From the NCBI RefSeq assembly GCF_000247815.1, contig NC_021674.1, forward strand, positions 13,467,562-13,531,561: a stretch of 64,000 nt of DNA. The letters are read 5' to 3'. This document shows, in pieces, positions 1-13,376 of the stretch. The DNA is from Ficedula albicollis. Lineage: Eukaryota > Chordata > Aves > Passeriformes > Muscicapidae. The notes beneath the pieces were generated by a model that was given only the letters and a program-made list of their open reading frames with translations, was not told where the DNA came from and made no database searches. Each line of letters begins with the position of its first letter. Within the stretch, counting starts at the first letter, position 1. The translations under genes and the position numbers were made by a program.

Positions 1-3000
1 GTGATGCCAGTGAGAGAACAGTGACAGTCTGTCTATACTCAGGATAGATAAAACACATCAAAATAAAAAAAAATAAAACTCAGGGTAGATTGTAGTAGAT
101 ATTTTTTGTTTCACTCTATTTCATGTCACTAGGAAACAATATTTTAGGGGAAGCACTAACCAATAAGATGAATACTGTGATGATAAAGCATGGAAAACTA
201 CTTCAAAAGATTTGCTAACACATTGCCTGAAAAAGTATGGTATGGTTAAAACAGATGGTATCAATATATGCAAGGCACGACACAATTAACCTGAAATACA
301 GTGAAGATGTAGCATTACTGGCATGATGGATTAATCAATATTGTCCTTAGACTTCCAAGATGTGTTTGTGAGGCTTTCAGAGTTACAGTTAATGACTGAG
401 GTGAACAGTCTCAGGAGCAGAAAGATTGTATGTCTAACAGAAAATAGAGTTTTGTATCATGAGCAAACTCAGTTCATGCTCTTTGTCCCAAGTATTTACA
501 TACTGCATACATTAAATATATATTGTAGAAATGGCATTTTTTATTTGTTTTTTTTTAAACTTTCAGCAAACTTAAAATGAGTATTATTTCCTACTCCCCT
601 CCTTCTGTCTCTTAGTTATACTTGTGCAGTACTCTGCTTCACCAGGCTTTTAATAGCTGAGTCTGTTAGACTTCCTTGTACATATAGAAAAAATATGTAT
701 GGTTATAACTTATGCAAGTATAATGACCTTCCCTTAAGTGAACAGAAGGAGAAGAACTCAAGTGAGGATCAGAGTTCTGTGTTTGAGTGTACCAGGGAAA
801 GAACTGCAATATCTTTTGATAAATGCATTTGTTATTCTCTTTTGAATACTTCACATGTCTTTGGCTTAATGTCTAATGGAAAGTCAATTGATTTTTATTT
901 ACTTGGTTGTATTTGGATCAATTCCTAGAGAGCTGGATGTACTTTCAGTGAGATTGATGATAAAAATATCTTTGATTTTAGTGGTTTGTATTGGAGCTAA
1001 TTAATTTTCCCAGGAAGAGTTTAATAATATTTTAAAAATGATATTTCTAGAATATTATTTATTCTAATAATCATCATTCAAATCTAGGGTTCCTTATTAT
1101 TGTATGCATACCTATGGAAAGCAAAGATTTGGGAAGGCCAATGGTGGCTTGTATATTCATGAAACAGTAATGAGATTAAAATTGAATTACTCACATTCAG
1201 GAAGAGATTTTTTAAAAAAAGGCAGACCTAGTTTTTAGAAATCTGATATTTTAGAAGTGCTGAACATGCACAACAGTGGCTAAAGTCAATAAAGCTGAAT
1301 ATAGTCAGCACCTCTGAAAACCAGGTCATCACCATATCAGCTAAGTGGGTGCCAGGGATCACTTTGGAGCCCTGGACATACTTTAGACCATTATGTTTAT
1401 CAGAGTTGTGATTTTCTAATATTCTGCTACCTTGAAGCATAAGAAAATTTCATAAGGATGATGTTATCTAATCCAGAATTCTGTTATTATTTGATATTTC
1501 TTTATTATGCTTATGGATGGGATATTTATTTGTTATTTCTATTTTCTTTTATATATGTGAATGTAAGAGGCTATAGGAAGTTTAACTGTTATGGACAGTG
1601 ATTGGTTTCTCTGGGGAACAAAAACTCAGCAACTAGAGTATATGTTAACCTTTAAACTGAAAAAAAATTACTATGGAAGAAGGATTTCCAGACTTGCTTG
1701 TGGGTTTGAATAAAAAAAAACAAAACAAAAAACCAGTGCAATCAAAGGAGACTCATTTATGGGACTAGACAGGCAGGTGAGAATGCAATTCAGTGCACAC
1801 AAACATTAAGTTAATTAGAATGGGAGCAATGAATTAATCCAGGGAATTTGTGCTAAATGCAGCAAGCATTTACCTCACTGATCAGGTTAAAGATCTAACT
1901 TTGTAGGAAAGAAAATAAATGAATCACTGAGATGGTCAAGTCATGCCTTGAAACCATGCAGTTAAGTTATTCTTTTGTATTAGCAGAGACAAAGATTAAA
2001 AAAGCTCTGAAAAGGGCTTTTATTATGTAAGCTATTTGTTAATGCCTCGTCTTGAATACTCTGCACAATCTGTTATTACACATTGAGTAACAGTGGTCTG
2101 TTCTTGCCATAAACAGGACAAATTGCTAAGGGAAGGTTATGGAAATGTGCTAATTCTGGCACAGAACAGACTGATACCTTACTGTATGAAAAATATGAGT
2201 GGAATTTCTACAGCTGATGTAACTAAGCACTTTGACTCTGACTGCCATCAGGGAGTACTGCTAGGAGACATCCTGATGTTTTGTGGAAGGTCCAGTATAC
2301 CAGTCTGATCTCCCAGCTGCCTGCCTGGTTCCTCAGCTTAGAAATGTGCTTGAGGTAGGCAGCTCCTTTCATTTTCTTCTTCTATCTTGGGATAAAATAG
2401 AAATTCTCACTTCCCTCTATCCAGCAAATAACTCCTTTATGCATCCTGCTCCTTTTTTGCTTTTGGGAGAATACAAGCTTCCTTCCCAAAAAAGCATGCT
2501 GTGTAATGGGGTCACCACCTGCCAGCCCCTTGACCAGAGAAAATGGCACTGCCAGTAGGACCCAAGTTCCCATCTAAAATACCATGTCAGATGAACCTCT
2601 TCAAGTGTTTCCTTCTAGAAAAGGTTGAAGGTGGGTAGATCCTTAAAAACACTTCTGGGAGGCCCACATATATCAGAATCAGCTGAAAACAATATGGAAA
2701 GAATTGCATGAGGCTGTGGCACTCTATGAAGTTATTGTGCAGATCAGGTTGTGGAGTCCAAATTCCCTTCTGATCCTGCATATCTCAAAATTACACTGGA
2801 AATTGAATCCATCTGTTGGCAGAACTGTTTAAAATCCAGAACTTTGGTACTGAATTTGATGGCAAGTCTTTCTATGACTTTACTGTTGCAAATTGTGCAC
2901 AAATGGAACCTTAGATCTTGCATGAGAAGAGAACGTAAACATGGAACTGAATTTTCTTGTTGAGCTTAAAAAAGCACCAAGATTAGGAATAGAAGGGGTT

Positions 3001-4121
3001 CGGCCTGGGTCATGTTATATTAATAACAAAACTTCTGCATTTTTAAGAATTCAAGTGGACCAATTTGGAAAAGCAAGCACAAGACTAAGCATATTTAATT
3101 AGCACAAACTTGAAGAGGCTCATGGCCTCTTCATGAAGCTCCTCTAATTTTTTACATTGTCACTTTTAAAGCTCTGAAGTACTCTATGGATTACATCCAG
3201 TCATATTTTCAAGGATTATCTCTTTCTCTTCTCCTTCCCTTGTTCCACAACTTGTTCTTCTGCCGTGTCCTCAAACTCTAATTTGTTGATTGTGCAAATT
3301 CAGCAGTCCCAGTGAATCCCAGTGAAAACAGGTGGCAAACATCCAGGGGTCTCAGGGATTACATACCTTTTCTTTCCCATGAGATGAGGCATAGGAAGGA
3401 ACAGGGGAGTCATCTTGGTGACGACTGTATGGTGTGCTCACATGGAAGAACTTCTTGATGAGAACCATTGATAAGTTCCGCTTAATTAAAAAACAAAAGC
3501 AGTAACAACAACAAATAAGCATGTGGTCAGAATTAGGAGGTATATCCTTTGGTGTCAAGGCTTTTCACATATAAGTAACAAATTTCTGGCTTCAGAAAGG
3601 AGGGCGCAGGAATTAGTTTATGATGTACAGATAAATACAGACCATTTTGCCTCCCACCTTTCCTAGTTAAAGTTATCTCCTCTCATTGACGTTTTAGATC
3701 CATCACAATCTAATCACATACTTGTAATTCAAAATTCCTGGTGCTGGCTATTAGCCAACATCCTTGTATGTGAAGGTTGCAGATATTTTAATAACTTGGC
3801 ACCAACTTTCCCAGAACATTGCCATGTATAAAAAGCACCAATGAAAAATTTAGCAGGCATTTTAGCAACTTTATTAAGATTAAAAGGATACTTAACTATT
3901 TGAAGTAGCAGAGCCATTGAGATGTTCACTGTAACCTGGCTGATCATCCAAATGAAGAAGGAACTGAAATACAGGAAATTATTGTCATTATTTGGAGAAT
4001 GAGAGTCTGGATGACTGAGAGTGAAATCCAAGACCAGGCTACTTTTGCCCACTTATCCTGTGGAGGTAACATTCTGCTTATTATATTTAGACATAGATAA
4101 AATAGTATCTATATTATAACC
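1..4121. other. Non-coding AT-rich sequence, no feature recognised
   Basis: All open frames here are short (about 107 codons at most), overlap on both strands and show no domain, splice-bounded exon or compositional bias I recognise. The longest, on the minus strand at 3729-4052, has a hydrophobic middle (FFIWMISQVTVNISMALLLQ) but no family I can name. I see no RNA gene and no clear transposon end. Confidence 0.6.
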
Positions 4122-4140
4122 ATATATATATATATATATA
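4122..4140. repeat. (TA)n microsatellite, left part
   Basis: An alternating TA run ends directly at the first base of a G homopolymer. The same motif resumes, in phase, on the far side of the G block at 4504-4519. The two parts therefore read as one TA microsatellite interrupted by G. Confidence 0.9.
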
Positions 4141-4519
<379 letters not shown>

Positions 4520-4753
4520 AAATAAGCCTATACAATTTGTTATACCTAGTCATGTAAGAGAGTCAGCCATGGTAATTTTTCCAAGCTTATTCCTCCCTGG
4601 TTCTTGTCTAATTTTAGAGAAGCACAAGAAGATTTGTACTCCCTCCTCCCTGCTGGGTATGCCTGGCTCAACACCAAGTGGAAGGCATGTGTACCCAGTG
4701 TGTCAGAGGCTGTGGCAGTGCAGGCTGGAGACAGGTTTCAGGCACTTTGGGCT
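4520..4753. other. Unique spacer between two poly-G blocks
   Basis: About 230 bp of ordinary complex sequence, somewhat richer in GC toward its right end. It leads into the second G block through the sequence GGCACTTTGGGCT. No gene or repeat is recognised. Confidence 0.6.
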
Positions 4754-5020
<267 letters not shown>

Positions 5021-8000
5021 ACTGGAGCAATGGCATCAGTATATGGTTCAGTATATCCTAGACTATGCTTTTATCTCCTAATGACAGCTTGAATAAGGGG
5101 CAGTGACACTCAGACTGCTGTTGACCACTGAAGGAGGGGCAGGTTTGCACAGGAGAGATCAGGGTTTGTTTCCTACGAATAAAAGCCAGAATCCAAGATC
5201 TGGCCCATTAACTCCCTGTCTTTTAAATTTATAAGCTCTAAGTGAGGATAAGGATGAGGTGTGCACTGCAGCACAAAGTACCAGTGTAGCAGTTTTTCAA
5301 TGCACATGCAGTATGAACAATATTATTTTTAATACCAGTGAGAGTGATTAGCCTATTGATGCAGAACAAGATGAGGGCAAAAGTGCTGCTGGTGACCTGA
5401 ACAGATTCTGATCCTAGCTCCAAGTAATTCTCATCCCACCACTTCCACTATTGATTTGTTTGAAAATATTGCAGAAATAAGAGTAAGTATGAGCAGGATC
5501 TACATCAAGCCAGAAAACTACTGCTGGTAAGTGAGGTGCAGGAGCAATTTTACAGAGCCTGCTGCTTTCCTTCAGTCATTTGTTTAAGTAAATATTGCTA
5601 ATATAGTTAATCACTTTGTGCAAATAAGGAAAGCTCATTGTAATACTGTTCTGGTTTTGTGAGATACTACCTTTATTGTAACTCACAATTAGTTAATTAG
5701 ACCACTTACTTAATTCAGGTTTTGCTCTGTGAAGCCTCAGTGTCAGCACCAAACTGAAAACTTCTTTTCATATTTAATGCTAGTTTGCTTTTTTCCTTCT
5801 GGACTGTGTCATTGTCTTGAGCCTTTCTCTCTGTTTCCTTACACCACTGTATCAGTGAGGAGGAACTGGAGTATAATCACTGGATGGGTGTAGGGGAGAG
5901 TGGAACTGGACACAGAGCTTGGCTCCTCCTTCAATTAGCTTACTTAGCTTTTGCAGTCTTTGGCACTACCTCATTGCACCAGGGTTATGCAGGAAACAGA
6001 GCCAGAGCAGGGAATTTGTGTTTTCTGAAACCCTGCCAGTGGTATCTTCATCTTCCTTTCACTTACTTGCCTATGCTCTTTAATCACTGTCTCTCTTACC
6101 TGAGCTTGAGATCCTTGACATCAGTGCATCCTCACTGCTGGTGGATCACTGAGCAGCCTACTGCTTTCTCTCCCAGCAACAACCACAGGGGTACAATATT
6201 TGCCTTCCCTTTGAATCTAGCAGTGATTCTTCCCACTTCACAGTGGGTTGCTGCTGCTGTTGAGTCTTTTTATTTTTTTTTTTTTTATGCTTAGATCATA
6301 CTACTCAGAAGAATTCCTGCAACAATAACAGACAGGATAAAGATTTAATGAACTGATACTGTCAGTGTTCTGTGTTCTGGTGGCTTATGTTTAATGTAAC
6401 AATCCCACTAACAACAGGTGAGTTTCCCTGTTAAGTGTTTGGAGAGGCTTAAATATCTCGCTGTTTGTGAGAGCCCATTTACACTGAAACGTGCTAATGC
6501 TTCAGAGGGTGGATTAGCTGAAGGAACTGACTCATGCATTTCCTGGCTTTCGATAATTACCTAGCTTTTTACCTAGCTTATGTTGAATAAGGGATGCTGA
6601 GGAACAATGAAAAGACACAGCCCTTCAGTTTTGCTACTTCTCCGTGAAATTATCCCAAACCCTTCAGTGCAGCAGCATGAAGCTGCACTGAACGTGGCTT
6701 TAACTTCTCGTGCTGGAATTTGTAGGTGATGATCTATGCTCAGTCAAGGGTGAAATGTAAGTCCAGATGTTCCCTCAGGGAGATGTAAATCACACTTGCT
6801 GCTGCAGCATTATACATTCTTTGTGGGCTAGAAAAGCTGCCTATGCAGGACTGGGAATTCTTCCCTCTGTTATTCCACCGTTGGGTCTGGTACTCCTCTT
6901 CATCCCAGACCTCTGGATTGAAGGATGAGGATGAAGCATTACAGCCTCAGTAGGTATCATCAGGCTTCACTTTGAGTCCAGAATCTCTTATTTTTACTTC
7001 AGCCCTCCCCCTTGATGGACTTGCAACTTACTGCCTACAAACCGAGTGCAACACACTGCTTTCTTCCTGTCTGCTGTGAAACCCCATTAATATCCTTGTT
7101 CCCCAGGTTTTCCCTGACCCAGTGAACAATGGAGAGTTCCTGAAGCAAAAGTACTCAGTGTTTCCCTGGCACAGCAGATGGAATTTTTAGGGCTGTCAGT
7201 GGATTATGTAGCAGTACCTTCTCATTTAGAGACAAGCACAAAGAGTGTTATCATACATGAAGCTAATTTACAGGGACTTCTACCAACCAGAATAAAACAT
7301 GGAAAGTTATTCTAGAGAGCGTTAATAACCACTCAGCATATTTGATAATGCCAACTGCTGTTGGTATGATACTCACCACGATGTTTAATAGCAGAGCAGA
7401 TGCAGCTCACTAGAGCACCACATGGTAGGCAGCAGCAGGGAGTCCCACTTGACAAGTTGGTTTTGGTTTATTTCCTCCACAGAGAGCCTTTCCTGATATC
7501 CCAGGTTTCTGCAGTGTTTTGGTTTGCTACTCAGCAAACAGGAAAAGGCAAGGGAATTCTCTATTGCTTGCTTCCAAGGCAAACGGGGTTTTGACGTTTT
7601 AGTGAATATGCTATGAAATTCCTAATTAAGCTTATATAAGGTATGTTTTAATGTCAAATTGCCCACCCTTGGTGAAAAGAGTTGGGTTTTAGAAGGAAGC
7701 ATATACCCATATGCATGGACTTTTTGTAGGATAGCAACTATCCTGGTTTTTGGAGGTGACTTCCCATTTGGGGATTTTTATTTTCTTTTAATTGCCAGAT
7801 TTTGTGTATACATCTGCAAGTCACTTTGCACAGTGAGCAGTAACTCTTGGCTGTAGTAGTGCCATGGGATGCTGCAGTTGTTTGGTGCTTCTAGATTTGC
7901 TCTCCATGGAACAATACAGAGGAACATTTTGTAAGACTTTCCAGTCTTCTAATTGCTTGCCTAGAAAAACACCTGACTTTGTACTCTAAGGCTAAAAGAA

Positions 8001-8817
8001 GATGGCTCTGCTCTTAATACAGTCTCAAAAATCAGTGGATAATACAGAAGAGATACTGAAACTGTGGCTATATGATTTTGGTGTTTTTTTCTGGGAAACA
8101 TATAAGAATAATATAATTAAGATAGGAACAAGACTAAAAGTGCTGCAAAACTTACATATTGCCTGGTCCATAAATAAACACAGAAACTCCCTTGTTTATA
8201 TTTCTTTATTAATGTGGTTATATACTTAAAGATAGGTGCTGCCAAGGGCTAAATTAATGGGCAATGTCTTCCCCAGAGCTAAAAACTTGACACAACTTAG
8301 TGCTCAGCTGAGATGTTCCTTTGGAAGATATTTAAGATTTCTAGGGGTTTATTCCTAATCTACTTTTTGAATATTTTGCTGGCTATTTAAACTGACATTC
8401 TTAAAGCATTGATTTTCTTTTATTTCCTCTTGCTTTTCACTGCATATTCAAGCTCAAAAAAACCACCAGCACGTCTCCTTGTCACAGCTGTAGTGTGGTA
8501 CATGATGACACCAAGCTGTGCTAGTGTGGGAGGAGGGGAGACAGGGGTTGCAAGCACTGTGGAGAACTGATTAAAATTCAAAATGAGCTTGATAAAGTGG
8601 AGAAGTAATCTGAAATCAGGAAGATGAATTTCTACAAAGGAAAGCGCCAATTCCTGTACCTTAAGGATGGAAAAATCAAATGCACAGCTATAAAATGAGG
8701 AATAATTGTGGCCTAGAAGTAGTTCTACAAAAAAGATTGGGAAGATACAGCTGATTGCAATTTGCTGCAGACACAGACAGGCATCAATCTGGGATGCACT
8801 GACAACACAGGGGGTGG
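5021..8817. other. Non-coding sequence, no feature recognised
   Basis: The largest open frame (5884-6294, +, 136 codons) ends in translated poly-T (FYFFFFYA) and has no recognisable domain. No exon, RNA gene or transposon terminus was identified. Short T tracts occur near 6270-6286. Confidence 0.55.
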
Positions 8818-8971
8818 CAGAGGAGGAAGAGTCTGATGTTTGCACTCTTCTGCTGGGATCTTAGCTGAAGAAGGATGTCCAGTGTTGAGTACTTCAGAGG
8901 AGGAAGAGTCTGATGTTTGCACTGTTCTGCTGGGATCGTAGCTGAAGAAGGATGTCCAGTGTTGAGTACTT
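8818..8971. repeat. Two-copy tandem duplication, 77-bp unit
   Basis: Unit one is 8818-8894 and unit two is 8895-8971. They share the start CAGAGGAGGAAGAGTCTGAT and the end GTGTTGAGTACTT. I see only two substitutions between them (CACTCTTC/CACTGTTC and GGATCTTAG/GGATCGTAG). The unit is not a multiple of three, so the minus-strand open frame across it reads the copies in different frames, which argues against coding function. Confidence 0.9.
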
Positions 8972-11900
8972 AGCTTTTCAAAAGGAGGTAGGGAGAGCAG
9001 GCAGCTACCAGAAGAATCAACAATATACTCTAGTTTATTAAATTCTGAAGAAGAAAATGAAGGAATAGGCTCTGTTTTGTTTATAAAAGAGAAGAAAGAG
9101 TGACTGGTCATAAAAACCACCTTTTAGTACATACAGGTTATTAACAATCATGACCATGGCTAATCTGTGTTGCCTGTCTGTCAGCATAAGGTAAGAAATA
9201 GCTGGTTTAATTGCAACAATGCTCTTGGGTGTTGGAAAAATTCTGCTTGATGGCTAGCAGTGCAACTGGCTCTGTAGGCAGGCCCTGTTAATTTAATCTT
9301 TGGAGATCATGCTCCATTCCTGTCGGTATTGGGAATGCCATGGAGACTTCTGCTGTGTGTTTTTGCTAAAGTTAGCCTAGATGTGTTCTCTGCTGCCAGC
9401 AAGGGGTGGGTAGAGCAGGTTCTTCTTAGGTTGCAGGCTCCCGGTTCTGCTGCAGTTTTTAACTGGAAGGCTTGGGTCCAGGAATGATCTAAAGGAAATA
9501 CTTGGATGTAACCACAGTGAGGTTCTCTGATGATGTCGTTCATAAAGAGCCAGAAAAGGGTGAGAGTGAGTTGCTGCTGCTGAATATTTTCTTTTAATAT
9601 CCACTGGTCTTAGTGTCAATTGGTATTAGTGTCAAACTCCAAGTCTGTGCAGCCGCAGCACCAGCTAGAATCTGCTCTCCCTCTGCCATACCAACATCCC
9701 CTCTTGTTTAACACTAGAGAGCTGCTCTGCTGCGAAATGTGGGAAAGAAACGTGGATCTGTAAGGCTGGGAATTGCTCTCCAGCCCTGCAAAGGCCTGTT
9801 GGTGTGTTCTTCACTGACTGTTGGCATGTGCCTCCTCGTCAGCTTGTGGGAAAGGTGGTGGTGATGTAACTAAGTTTGCCTCCTCGCCCACCTCTCAAAT
9901 GTTAGCAAGTGTTTGCTTTGCTTGATGTGTGGGAATGGTGAGGTAATTTGAACTATCCTGGTGGAAATCCAAAATAACCCCATTGCTGAGATTGCTAAGC
10001 AAAACACATTTGGTTATATTGTGAAAATAACATGCAATTGGGTTGAACTTATTTTGCAGCTATTTGGCCAGTTCACTGGCTGCAGACTTAGCTATGCAGC
10101 TCTGTGAAATGTTTTTTGAGGTTTCTTATCACAATAGTGGATGAAGTTTATCTAAAAGATAAAAATCACTCGCAAGACATGGCGGATAAGCTTTCCTGTT
10201 TTATTTCTAATGTAAACTGTCTAGTTTATTAACATTGCTGAACTATTTGTGATGCAGCTTTCTAATGATTTTAGTGCAATGTTGATTTTAAAAAATCCTT
10301 CGGCTAGTAAGAGTTGTCACAACTTCAGGCTCATATTGTAAAAGCTCAGTATTCTCAGCTTTAAGCATGGAAGAGTTTTTATCTCTTTGGCATTGCTCTC
10401 TGTGACTACATCTCCATTCTCTGTGCGTGCTGTTGTCAGATGACTGTGTTCTGGGCTTTCCTCTGGAGCACTCTCCTTTAGCCAGCCTGTCTAACCTCCT
10501 TCTTCCCCAAGCTGTGTCATGCAGTTTCACCAGCTTATTTTGCACTTCTGCAGTCGCAGATGTAGGTCGTGGATTTGCATTGTTGCCCCAAAATATTAGA
10601 AGCTGTCCGGACTGATAATGTACATCCTTTCATTGAGTTGGAAGAAAAACAATGAATAAATTTGTTGCTGTGACTGTCAGGATTGCCACTTTATCTGTCT
10701 TGTAATGGAGATATTATTTAACATTTCTAATTATGATATTAATCTTCACTGCTACAGGGGTTATATCAGGATACTGGGTGCATGGAATTTATTATTCTTG
10801 ACCCTTAGAAGCACCAGTCAAAGGCAATTTTGGTTTATTGGCTAACCTTATAGGTCCCTTCCTTTTCTCACTGAAAATATTTGAGAGTTTTGTGCTGCCT
10901 TTTCCCTGTGATGTACAGTAACATGAAGAATCAAGACAGGGAAATGGTTTTGCATGAATCGTATTCTCCCACATATGTACTACTGATAGGATTATCACAA
11001 CCATTCCTAACATTGTTAGTATTTTTTTTTTTTTTTTTAAAGTCTAGCCAGGGTTGATTTCTACATCAGAAAAACCTTAGAAAGCTTACTGGTTTGGAGT
11101 ATTTTGTAATTGTTTTTTAAGAGTCAGATTGCAGGAGAGTTCCTGATCACAGGCACATTGTTAACCTGAGGTAGGTTGGAGTGTGCAGAGAAAGCAGAGT
11201 ACAATCATGAAATCTCTTCAGGAGGTGGAGAAGGTGGTGCAGCCTTCCCTGCACTCCAGTCTCCTGTACTTCTTTGTGGGCCTGATGGATTCTGAGTGAT
11301 ACTAAATTTTCCTACTAAGAGAAAAACTAGTGCTTGTCCTCTTGGTCCTATTTAGTGAGGCAATAGCAGGGCTTTGACTCTTAGGGCTGATTTTTAGGAA
11401 GTTAGGAGGCTTTTCTGCTGCTGTTCAGCTGGCTTTTTTAAAATGTCCTGATTGGGGTGCTCTATTTCTTTCTTTTCATAGTTTTTTTTCTCCCTATATT
11501 AAGGACATGCACCACTCTCTGGAAAAACTTTATGGGATTTCATACTTGTTATTTTGATCTGAGATAAGTTAAAACCATCAAACCTAAACCTTGCAGAGGC
11601 AAATCTAGGGTTACCCTTTTACTGTCTGTGAGATGCTGTTCACTGCCAGGAACTGGCTGCAGCAAGAGAAAGACCAGTGGTCTCATCTAGGTAGTAGTTC
11701 CAGTAAGCTGGAAAAATGTATTTTTTTCCCAGTCTTATTTCTCAGTGGAAACCAGAACATAAAAAATTTTCAGGAATGTGATAGAATGTGATGGAATGTA
11801 CCAGGCAGAATGCAAAGAGACTGTGCTTGGCACCAATAAACAACTAGTGTTGGCTTCAGTGGGACTGAAAGAAACCTGGATTCAAATTCTTTCCCCAGCT

Positions 11901-13308
11901 AGTTCAGACTGGGACCACATCCAGCCCTGTGGCTTCAGAACTCAACTTTTGACTCACCTTGGTAACTGAATCTTTGTTTCATTCCTTGCTTTTAAAAATG
12001 TACAAGGTTTAGTTTTCTTGCTGTGCATCAGGAATGACAGGGTTTTGATAATTTTCTTTTTTATTAAATATATTAACAAAAATGTTTTCTAGTCAATTCT
12101 TGGCGAAATCACATCTTCTATACATTGATGATTAAATGGTCTTTGTTATGATCATTACAATTGTGATTGCTGCTGCTTGCTTTTTCTAAAATCAGGACCT
12201 ATATAGCAACAACTTCCTGAAAGTTTTTTAATCAAAATTCAGGATGGAGGCTTACTTTATATTTTGTTAAAATAGACAGAAAGGATTCCTAGCTGTTGTT
12301 TATGGAATAACTTAGAAGTGCAGGAGGCAAGAAACTTGTAGAGCACTGCAAGAGTTGTCCCACATTAGGAACAGATTAGAGGAAATATGTCATGGTGCAT
12401 CTGCTCTTAACATGAAACATGGCACATCCACAATTCCTAGAACCCAACGTACATTTCCAAAGGTCAAAACCTTTTCTAAATCCATAAATACTGCTGAATT
12501 TATCAACTTCTAGCACAACTGAATGTGTCTGGAGATGTGGACCAGGGACATGATGATTAAGCACTGTAGTGATGGAAAAGACAGAGCAATTAGGTGACAC
12601 ATTCTCTTACATGTTGTCGTGGACATTTTTCTGGCTATGAAAGGAGTTTACAAAATTTTTATTTCCAATTCTAGATTCCCTGAGATGCTGTAAATCTGAA
12701 TTCTCTCTCCTAGTTGTTTGATTTATTAACATAGGTAACGTAATAATTCCCTGTATCAATCATTTGTTATAAAACTAAAAAAAATAAAAAAATCAGTAAT
12801 TGTAACCCAAAATTAATGCATTAGGATGAAAAATGTTTTTAAAAGATGATTTAGTGGTTTAAAAATAAGTAGCCTTTTACAAGCCAGCTACAGATCCCCA
12901 TTCTGTTTCCTGCTAAAAGTGAATTCCTGCTGTAAGTAGTTCAAGGCTGCAAATTTAGACAGTGATCTAAGTTGTTGGGTTGGGTTTCTACTGGTTATCA
13001 TGCAATTAGGAGGGTATTTGACATAAGTGTAGATGGGAATAACTCACATTGCTCTTGAGGCAAAACATTTTGGTCACTTTTTTCTCACGTCACATTCTCT
13101 GAAAATAGAAAATAAGTGTGGTTGCCAGTAATAATTATGTTTCTTGAAAATTCAAAATATTCTTTTGACAAAGACTGTGCCAAATAATTTGTTTCATTCT
13201 ACTCTCACTTCCAAGATATTTCTGGTGGAGCTGGTACTCAATGCATAATAGAAACCTGTCATGCAGAGCTTGTATATTTTGAGCCTTCAAGAAATGTAAA
13301 CTTTTCAA
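8972..13308. other. Non-coding sequence, no gene recognised
   Basis: Short overlapping open frames occur on both strands. A 17-base T run lies at 11022-11038. Nothing resembling an exon, tRNA or transposon end was recognised. Confidence 0.55.
11022..11038. repeat. Poly-T run, 17 nt
   Basis: A plain T homopolymer. It could be a minus-strand retroposon A-tail, but no element body or target duplication is recognisable next to it. Confidence 0.8.
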
Positions 13309-13376
13309 TTTCACATTGCAGACCTGCCACATAAAGATTATTTTTCACATTGCAGCCCTGCCACATAAAGATTCTT
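13309..13376. repeat. Two-copy tandem duplication, 34-bp unit
   Basis: The units 13309-13342 and 13343-13376 both begin TTTCACATTGCAG and share CTGCCACATAAAGATT. They differ at two positions I can see. This looks like a small, recent slippage-type duplication in unique DNA. Confidence 0.85.

Noticed and set aside
3729..4052. 107-codon minus-strand frame resembling a membrane segment followed by a basic part
   Set aside because: I could not match it to a family, and a single hydrophobic stretch is not evidence of a gene.
5884..6294. 136-codon plus-strand frame with a hydrophobic start
   Set aside because: The end is translated poly-T and the sequence has no family resemblance or exon borders.
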